This document shows positions 57,899-64,000 of a DNA stretch of 64,000 nt, piece after piece (positions within the stretch are counted from its first letter, which is position 1; every line of letters starts with the position of its first letter). The stretch spans positions 123,562,715 through 123,626,714 of the forward strand of contig OY997588.1 in assembly GCA_963921825.1 (NCBI GenBank), read 5' to 3'. Below the pieces are notes generated by a model that was given only the letters and a program-made list of their open reading frames with translations, was not told where the DNA came from and ran no database searches. The position numbers and the translations under genes were made by a program. This stretch comes from Erodium maritimum. Lineage: Eukaryota > Streptophyta > Magnoliopsida > Geraniales > Geraniaceae.

Positions 57899-58009
57899 AG
57901 GGCTATTTTTGTCTTAAAAATGATAAAGAGCATACATATCAAATTTTGAAACATGGAGGCATATTAAAACAATATGATACATTTTAAGGCATATTTTATT
58001 AAATTTCCC
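57899..58009 (+). repeat. Dispersed 111-bp repeat, copy 2
   Basis: The segment agggctatttttgtctt to aaatttccc aligns with 43125-43235. It is embedded in AT-rich spacer and has no ORF support. Confidence 0.5.
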
Positions 58010-58621
58010 AAAGAGTATTACTCTCGAATTTGTTAAAATAACCATAAACATAGCATCTTATCAACTAGGCAGAAAAGCTCATTCTACGTCTGTTTTTCAA
58101 TGGTCGAGTCACCTTTTACCTAACGCATTTCGTTGTATTGTCCTTTTTGACAATCAGTAAATTCACACCTTTCGTTCAAAAAAAAGATTTTAAAAAATGG
58201 GATGAAGTTGTATAAGGACAATTGTATTAAATGGGTGTGACTTTTATCCTACAATTGGATGTGTGGTATTTGAACAAGAGTTGATAGTGAATGAGTTGTA
58301 TTTGGTTAAAGCGATTTGTAACAAACTCTGTGCTTGTTGAGGTCAGCTACGCAGTTGGTGCAGCCAAGTACATATCTCTGTGAGAGCGTGCGCGTCCTGC
58401 GACATGTGAAGACGACTAGGTCCAACTGAATTTTACTAGATGAATATGAATATGGTACGCACGACGACCTAGTAATAATTGCCTGTAAGAAGATCTCTAT
58501 ATCTTGCAACAGACAACAACACTTGTATACTTTAAATGGAACTGGAAGGGCATATTTTTCTTGATACGATCGTTGACTCGTGTGTCTGTCAACTCTCCAA
58601 GAGCCATTTTCTACTTTCTTC

Positions 58622-58635
58622 CTTGTATTTAAACC
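58622..58635 (+). promoter_or_regulatory. Candidate TATA region of the VQ gene
   Basis: A ttgtatttaaaccc sequence lies about 45-55 bp before the ATG at 58678, which would leave a very short leader. Confidence is low. Confidence 0.3.
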
Positions 58636-58677
58636 CTATACCTCTCTCCATCCACAACACACATCCAAACTTGTTTC

Positions 58678-59103
58678 ATGACGAAACAACAATCTTCCGC
58701 TCCGAAACTCAGCTTGCCCCAAGGATCTCGCCCGATATCCAAATTCAAGCCCCCCAAGATCCGCATAATTCACATAGTTGCCCCGGAGATCATCAACACC
58801 GACGCCGCCAATTTCCGGGAGCTCGTTCAGGCTCTCACCGGCAAGCCTGGAGGTGGAGGAGCCCATGCTCGGTGCACTGACGCCGACATTATAAGGAGCA
58901 ACATCCCTGAAATCAAGAAAGAAGACGAGGACGGTACCGTGTGGACAGAAGAGGATGATTCATCCAACGACTTGTTCAATGAGTTCGTGGATTTAGACGG
59001 TTTTATTCGACAGATCGGTCCTCATGAATTGCCTTTTATGAGCAAGTCTCCTCCTCGTCATCACCTCGGTGTCTTTGGAGATCATCCTCATATTTACCGC
59101 TGA
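58678..59103 (+). CDS. VQ-motif protein
   Basis: An intronless gene of 141 residues starts at the ATG at 58678. The VQ signature FxxxVQxLTG is FRELVQALTG (46-55), preceded by the KIRIIHIVAPEII stretch (27-39) found in a subset of plant VQ proteins. These small plant-specific proteins bind WRKY transcription factors, and some bind MAP kinases or plastid sigma-factor partners, to tune defence and growth genes. An acidic middle (KKEDEDGTVWTEEDDSS, about 80-97) and a short C-terminal His/Pro-rich end (RHHLGVFGDHPHIYR) follow. There is no signal peptide or membrane segment, and many VQ genes are likewise single-exon. Which VQ subgroup it belongs to is not certain. Confidence 0.9.
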   Translation: MTKQQSSAPKLSLPQGSRPISKFKPPKIRIIHIVAPEIINTDAANFRELVQALTGKPGGGGAHARCTDADIIRSNIPEIKKEDEDGTVWTEEDDSSNDLFNEFVDLDGFIRQIGPHELPFMSKSPPRHHLGVFGDHPHIYR

Positions 59104-60550
59104 CAAACTATGTATGTTGTGTCTACCAAGTGAGTTTTGCTTCTTCATAAATGGGTTCACTAATCACTTTGTACATTTTTATTTATTTCTTCTTCCTTTT
59201 GTATTCTTTCTTTGTGCTGATATACATGTATATGAAAAACTTGACATGGTTGATGTTAGTTTAAAGTTTGTCTAACCCCTATATGGTTATTTTTTAGTCA
59301 CCAATACCACCGGTACATTGCACCAAGTCACGAAGCACAAAGAAGACATATGAACCAGAACCAATAACATATTTGGTGATTTAATTAGGCATGTGTGTTT
59401 ATTTAATCATATAGGATACTAGATGATTTTCATTACAGCTTCCTATGTGAGATTGTACAATTCTTATTTTCTCATCTCTATCTTGGGTGATCTAAGTGAC
59501 AGCTGAGTATTGGAGTAAGATTGCATGTTCATGTGTTTAATATTTTGGGTGGGTTTGTCTTTGATTATTAGTTGTGATTATCGAGGATCATCGATGCGTA
59601 AGTTTATGCATCCACTGAATCTTTGTTGGATATATGATGCATTTGCTGTTAATGTCCTTTGCTTGGATGATACTAAGACATTTTTTTGTAGAGGTCGAAA
59701 AAATCGTCGAAAATGATGAAAAAACGGGTTTTATGAAGTTTTGGCTCTGATTTTTTCTCTACTGATGAATCGACGTCGTCCGAGCCTGTAGATTCATCGA
59801 CCGTCGAAGCTTTCTCATCCCTCACGATTCTCTCTACTCTCTCCTCTCTCACGATTCTCTCTCCTTCAATGAATCTTCTTCTTACACGTCACATTTTGCT
59901 CATATTCGACCCTCTGAATCTGACGCTCCACTACAAAATATGTCGAATCCGACCTAGTTTAGACCCACTGATTCGATCTCAAGGAATCGACGTCATTGTG
60001 GATAGTCTAAGCCATGATTTTCGACTCAGGCATCAATGAGCATCTAAAAGACCTCTCTAGATCTACTTAAAATTCGACATTCATATTGATGGTCGGTTTT
60101 AGGAATTTAATCCAGTGTAGCTAGGTACATCCATACGCTACTAGAAGCTTCTTGGTCGACGGACAGAATTTGTTGACCAAGAAATGTAGACAGTCGGTAT
60201 AGGAAATTACCGACAAACAAGTTATCAGCTAAGTTTCGTCGGTCCTGAGTCGCCAATTTTTTTTATAACCGACCGCTCAAGAGTTCTTCGGTATAGAAAA
60301 TTAAACAACGATATTTTGAAGTCATCGGTAATAAAAACCATAAGTTTCAACACCGACGACTATGAAATTAGTCCGTAATGAAAGCTTTATTACCTAGATG
60401 TCGGTATTGAAAGTTTCATCCCCGACGAATTTTCAAGTCGATGGTATTGAAACTAATAGTTTTCATAATAGAAACTTTCATTATGGACGAGTTATTTTTA
60501 TTCATTGGTCAAATGACTTCCTGGTATAGTTATATTATATTTGTTTCGAA
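59104..60550. other. VQ gene 3' region and repeat-rich spacer
   Basis: The first part is VQ 3' flank. At about 59690-60016 lies a segment whose end (gacgtcattgtggatagtc, then TAA) resembles the right end of the Harbinger element at 30471. At 60130-60540 words such as ttggtcgacgg, accgacga and the opening gctactagaagcttct hint at a CACTA-type element, but the second end is missing. No gene is seen. Confidence 0.35.
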
Positions 60551-60971
60551 TATTATTTAGGGAAAACTACCGATACCTACCCAAAACCATGCCCATTTAA
60601 CTGATGCTTACCTAAAATTTAAAATTAACTGATGCATACCCTGAAGTTTCGAAAATGTAACTCAAAACCCCTTTGTCAGCTAAAATGACGAAAATACCCT
60701 CAACTACACTTCAATAATTATGTTAAAAAATTGTTTAAAAATTACTTTTGTTATATATATATATATTTACTTATTAAATGACTTCAGTTTTATTTTAAAA
60801 AAATATTTAAAAAATCAATGAGGGTATTTTCGTCATTTTAGCTGACAAAAGTGGTTTTTAGTTACAAGTCGTAACTTCAGGGTATGCATCAGTTAACTTT
60901 AAACTTCAGAGTAAACATCAGTTAAATGGACATGGTTTTGGGTAGGTATTGGTAGTTTTCCCTATTATTTA
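60551..60971. mobile_element. MULE-type MITE with 9-bp target duplication
   Basis: A 403-bp element (60560-60962) has inverted repeats of about 140 bp from gggaaaactaccgatacc to its inverse. It is flanked by tattattta on both sides (60551-60559, 60963-60971). The 9-bp duplication points to a Mutator-type transposase in trans. No ORF is present. Single-stranded, it would fold into a long hairpin. Confidence 0.85.
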
Positions 60972-61012
60972 TACTTGTGTAAAAGCATGCTTTCTAACGC
61001 GTGTGTAGTTTG

Positions 61013-62036
61013 ACGTTTAGTAGGGGTGTTCAAAAGTCACCGGAACCGATTAAACCAACCGAAACCAACCGGAACTGGCAACGGAAAAACCGAAACCAGA
61101 AAAAACTGACGAAGAACCGGTTGGAAAATTTCCAAACCGCCCTCATTTCGGTTGGAGACTGGTATTGTTTTTTGAAACCAGCGGTTAACCGCTTAGAACC
61201 AGACCGGACGTTGGGCTTCAAATCTGACAAAGCCCTTTCCTCTTTTTTACTTAAGCAGTTGAATCCAATAATTTTTTCAACATCAGCTTATTTATTTTTT
61301 CAGCTCCAACCCATTTCACTTAAGTACAACTAAACGACACAACCCAACTTATTTTAACACAAGTGTTTCCATATAAATACCCACACAACACCCTTCAACA
61401 CAACAATACACCTTATGCAACTATCATCTTAGTTCCATGTTTTGAATATTTCATCTCTATTCTCTCTTGCATTTCTATCATCAAGATTTTATGTTTTTAT
61501 TTTATTAAAACTTTTAAATTTCAGTATTTTATTTTGTGTTTTTTTATGAAAAAAATCAGATGCATGTTAAAAGTTAAGAGTTCTTCTTCTCATTAGAGTC
61601 ATATATGACTCATATCGAGATCCTATTGACGAGGGGATTTGAATTTCTTAGTTATAAAAGCGAGAAAGGGATGGAGGAAAGAATTCTTAATGCCAACTAT
61701 TATCCTCTCCATAGTCTCTGGGTTTCAATTGGTGTTCAAAGAATTCTGAAGCATTTTGAATGTGTCGGAGAATTCGGTGAATCAGGAGCAGATGGAAACG
61801 AGGAACAGGTTGGCCCTGAGTTGAAAATATTGGGCCCAATTAGTAGGCCCAATCAATTGATTGGCCCAGTTTCAAACCGGTAACCAACCGAAATTTATTA
61901 CGGTAAAAACCACCCAGAGTAGTATTTTCCGGTTGTGGTTGCGGTTCCCAAAATTCACACCGGTAAAGTTTTCGGTTGGTTCATATATTATGTGTAATGG
62001 TCGGTTAAACCAACCATGTACACCCCTAACGTTTAG
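61013..62036. mobile_element. hAT-type non-autonomous element with 8-bp target duplication
   Basis: The element (61021-62028) begins taggggtg and ends caccccta. It is flanked by the 8-bp acgtttag on both sides (61013-61020, 62029-62036), the target size of hAT elements. The ends are rich in aaccgg and ccgaaa words. There is no transposase, and short ORFs inside carry no BED or hATC motif. Confidence 0.85.
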
Positions 62037-62130
62037 TGGTTTTATGTGGTTCTACTTGTCTACTAGAAATTTTGGAGTGATCGGAGCAAGAAGAGATCCA
62101 AGAGTAGTAAAACAAGTTCATTTATGTGCT

Positions 62131-62639
62131 TTATTTCTTGGGGTTACTCCATGTCCTAACGCCCAACTTTCAGAAATTGTTAAATCCAAACCCTGTACAA
62201 TTGAAATTGCCATGTAGTAACGGTCAATTAACTGAAATTGCCAACTGTTTCTAATTTTAAACAGACGTTAACTTGGCCAAGTGAAAAGTCGAGTTTACCC
62301 TCAAATATGTTCTTCCTACGGATGTTAACTTGGCCTACCTTCTTCTCTTTGTGACCCAAATCTCTTCATCTCAGCTCTTCGAACTTCATCTCTTTGTGTC
62401 CAAGCTTCGAATTTCATCTCTTCGTGACCTCAACTCGCGCAAGCTCCATTATAAAATGAGTCACGTGGTCAGCACGTGATTCACTGTTCACGGAAAAAGT
62501 CAATTTAAACGGTACTTTTTGATTTTTAATAATTCAGTTTTGAAATTCGTTACTATTTGACAATTTTCCAAAGCTTGGGTGCGGATTTGACATTTAAGTG
62601 TAGTACGAGGTTAGGACATGGAGTAAACCCTTATTTCTT
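62131..62639. mobile_element. MULE-type MITE with 9-bp target duplication (second family)
   Basis: An element of about 490 bp (62140-62630) has ends ggggttactccatgtcctaac and the inverse gttaggacatggagtaaaccc. Both sides carry ttatttctt (62131-62139, 62631-62639). No ORF of note is present. A minor misfit at the left terminal G run leaves the exact edge uncertain by one base. Confidence 0.75.
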
Positions 62640-62649
62640 TTGGTATTGT

Positions 62650-64000
62650 GTGATTTTTTTAGGAGGACGAGGGAATATTATATATTAAAAGTGTATAAAT
62701 AAATAGGGAAAATCACTACAATATTAACAGAAATAACATAATTGAAAGCGAGTTCTCACAAAGAAGGGTACTCAAACAGAAAAATAAAGAGTTTAAGGCA
62801 CAGACCGCCTCTCTGAAATGTCTGGAAGGGGATACTGTGGTAGCGTATGACAACATCGATATAGTGAATCCAAACTGAAAGCTAGGGAAGAGCAGACCTA
62901 TTGCCGGAGAAAAACTATGGTGGACTAAATACTCAACCGGGTTGTCAGCGTGCGTCGTCCTCCCTTGACTGATAATGGTAAGGCTCCAAAACGCGGGGTT
63001 TTTGACCTCCGAGCAGGTAGGAAAGTATCGTGCCAGTTCTTGGTGGGACCGATGCCACCTTACGTCCGGAGGGGCAGTGAAACCGGTCGACCCCCCTCTG
63101 GACCACCTCGAACTCATTCGGCGAGGCGATGGTGCTTATAGCCCCCCGCCACTACATGTGACGCCCCATCCGAGGGTGTCGAGCCTTCCGATTCGTGTTG
63201 TGGTCCATTACCCGATCTGTCATGGGTCGGCCCAACAACCCAGTTCGGAAGGACCCGGCCATGACCCGACCCAATGAGGACCGGGTATCTACCTCATTGG
63301 GCCCACTATATGGGCCTTCTTGTTTCATGGCCCAATGGGCCTCAGCCCAAAGTCTCATCAGTACCGAGTTGGTCCAGCCCCATATAAGGATGGGGACCCA
63401 TGCCGCATCCCTACTGCGACGAAACCTTAGTAACATCCCACTGCCTCTAAGTCTAACGATCGCCCTTGTCTTTCGATTTCCCGACCGACAACGCATGAGG
63501 GAGAGTCACCGGGAGGTTCCCCCCGTACGCTATCACTGAGTTTTTCCAACCTGGATCGACTGAGCAGGTCTGGGCGACGCTCTGTGGGCACGCACCGTTA
63601 GGTGCAATAGCCAAGGATACTATCGGGCCCTTGCCTCGAGACAAGGGACCCTTAGGTGCAGAAGTCGATTATATCGCTTTGCGGGACCACTAATCATCTC
63701 AATCTGTTGCATACGTCCTGGTTTGACGGTCCTTCTGGAACTCCAGGATAGAGGAGTCAAACCGTGGAGTACCCACCACCTCCCGGTCGCACTTGGTCAC
63801 CATGTGATCAATCATACCACAATTATAACAAAACACATGCAATTTTGTATAAGTAAGAGTGACATGAACTGGGTCGGGAAATTCCTGAAAGTGAAGTAGG
63901 AGCTGTCTGCGGAGGGGGCGCTCCACAAGATGCCAAAATCTAATATTCATTGTTCCTCCCCAACATGTGTCAATTGGTCGCATGGGACATCAACACAAGG
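62650..64000 (-). mobile_element. LINE, minus strand, running off the window
   Basis: A plus-strand T-run near 62653 marks the 3' end. The body shares extended sequence with the LINE at 35.6-36.1 kb, for example ggtgcaatagccaaggatac against ggtgtagtagccaaggatac. It carries an ORF1 piece at the right edge. A segment near 63000 encodes NPAFWSLTIISQGRT, akin to the retroposon at 21.4-22.6 kb. No endonuclease or reverse transcriptase lies in the visible part. The 5' end is beyond 64000. Confidence 0.7.
63699..63983 (-). pseudogene. LINE ORF1 zinc-knuckle part, partial
   Basis: The minus strand encodes NIRFWHLVERPLRRQLLLHF, LTYTKLHVF and the CCHC-type knuckle FCYNCGMIDHMVTKCDRE. This is the C-terminal half of the DUF4283/zinc-knuckle ORF1 protein also seen at 35717-36046. 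It probably continues beyond the right window edge. The frame ends at 63699 with Thr/Asp. Confidence 0.65.

Larger units (their letters stand above)
55986..58677. other. CNX2 3' region and AT-rich spacer
   Basis: The first 100-400 bp are probably CNX2 3' untranslated sequence. A gtatgc just after the stop (55987) and a tgtgcag near 56110 could define an intron in it. Beyond about 56450 the DNA is AT-rich with no gene. 57899-58009 repeats the 43125-43235 segment. The last 150 bp form the VQ gene promoter. Confidence 0.45.

Noticed and set aside
60130-60540. CACTA transposon
   Set aside because: The gctactagaag start and accgacga words are suggestive, but no second terminus, target duplication or transposase was found.

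Overview
This window is nuclear DNA of a flowering plant, most likely a eudicot. It holds spliced genes with GT-AG introns, a mitochondrial CNX2 (molybdenum cofactor) gene, VQ-motif and DC1-domain genes found only in plants, and many plant transposon families. There is no bacterial-type operon, CRISPR array, rRNA or tRNA gene. Roughly two thirds of the sequence is transposon-derived.

Layout. 1-14858: a Tekay/Del-type Ty3-gypsy retrotransposon (101-14853, 5-bp target duplication). A second, oppositely oriented Tekay copy lies inside it, so the two pol regions meet head to head near 9890. 14854-30474: transposon-rich DNA with a Pack-MULE-like element carrying a piece of an auxilin-like gene (16693-18189), a PIF/Harbinger element with two Myb-like ORFs and no transposase (18256-20630), two short LINE-like insertions (about 21370-24072), and a Harbinger transposase gene split by a LINE insertion (about 26385-30471). 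30475-32308: a DC1-domain gene on the minus strand. 32300-41070: three LINE-type insertions, one split by a solo Tekay LTR. 41880-42890: a fold-back element filled with TGATAAA repeats. 43987-44751: a conserved-looking intronless plant gene whose domain order resembles HEXIM.

45754-52953 (minus) is a two-exon gene for a small, probably plastid, single-membrane-span protein. Its roughly 6.9-kb intron carries a solo LTR and a short Copia element. It shares a 415-bp divergent promoter region with CNX2 (53369-55985, plus, six exons), whose exons join in frame to a 396-residue radical-SAM protein with both iron-sulfur cysteine clusters. A VQ-motif gene follows at 58678-59103. The right end (59.6-64 kb) holds small DNA transposons with clean target duplications (MULE-type MITEs and a hAT element), then a LINE that runs off the window.

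The five recognised host genes do not form one pathway. CNX2 makes cyclic pyranopterin monophosphate in mitochondria, the two-exon gene probably acts in plastids, and the DC1, VQ and HEXIM-like proteins are candidate signalling or transcription-related factors. I found no clearly new biological system. The best leads are the HEXIM-like protein, the gene-fragment-carrying MULE, the head-to-head Tekay inverted repeat that could yield hairpin RNA, and the intron enlarged by insertions. All alignments were done by eye, so identities and ages are estimates.
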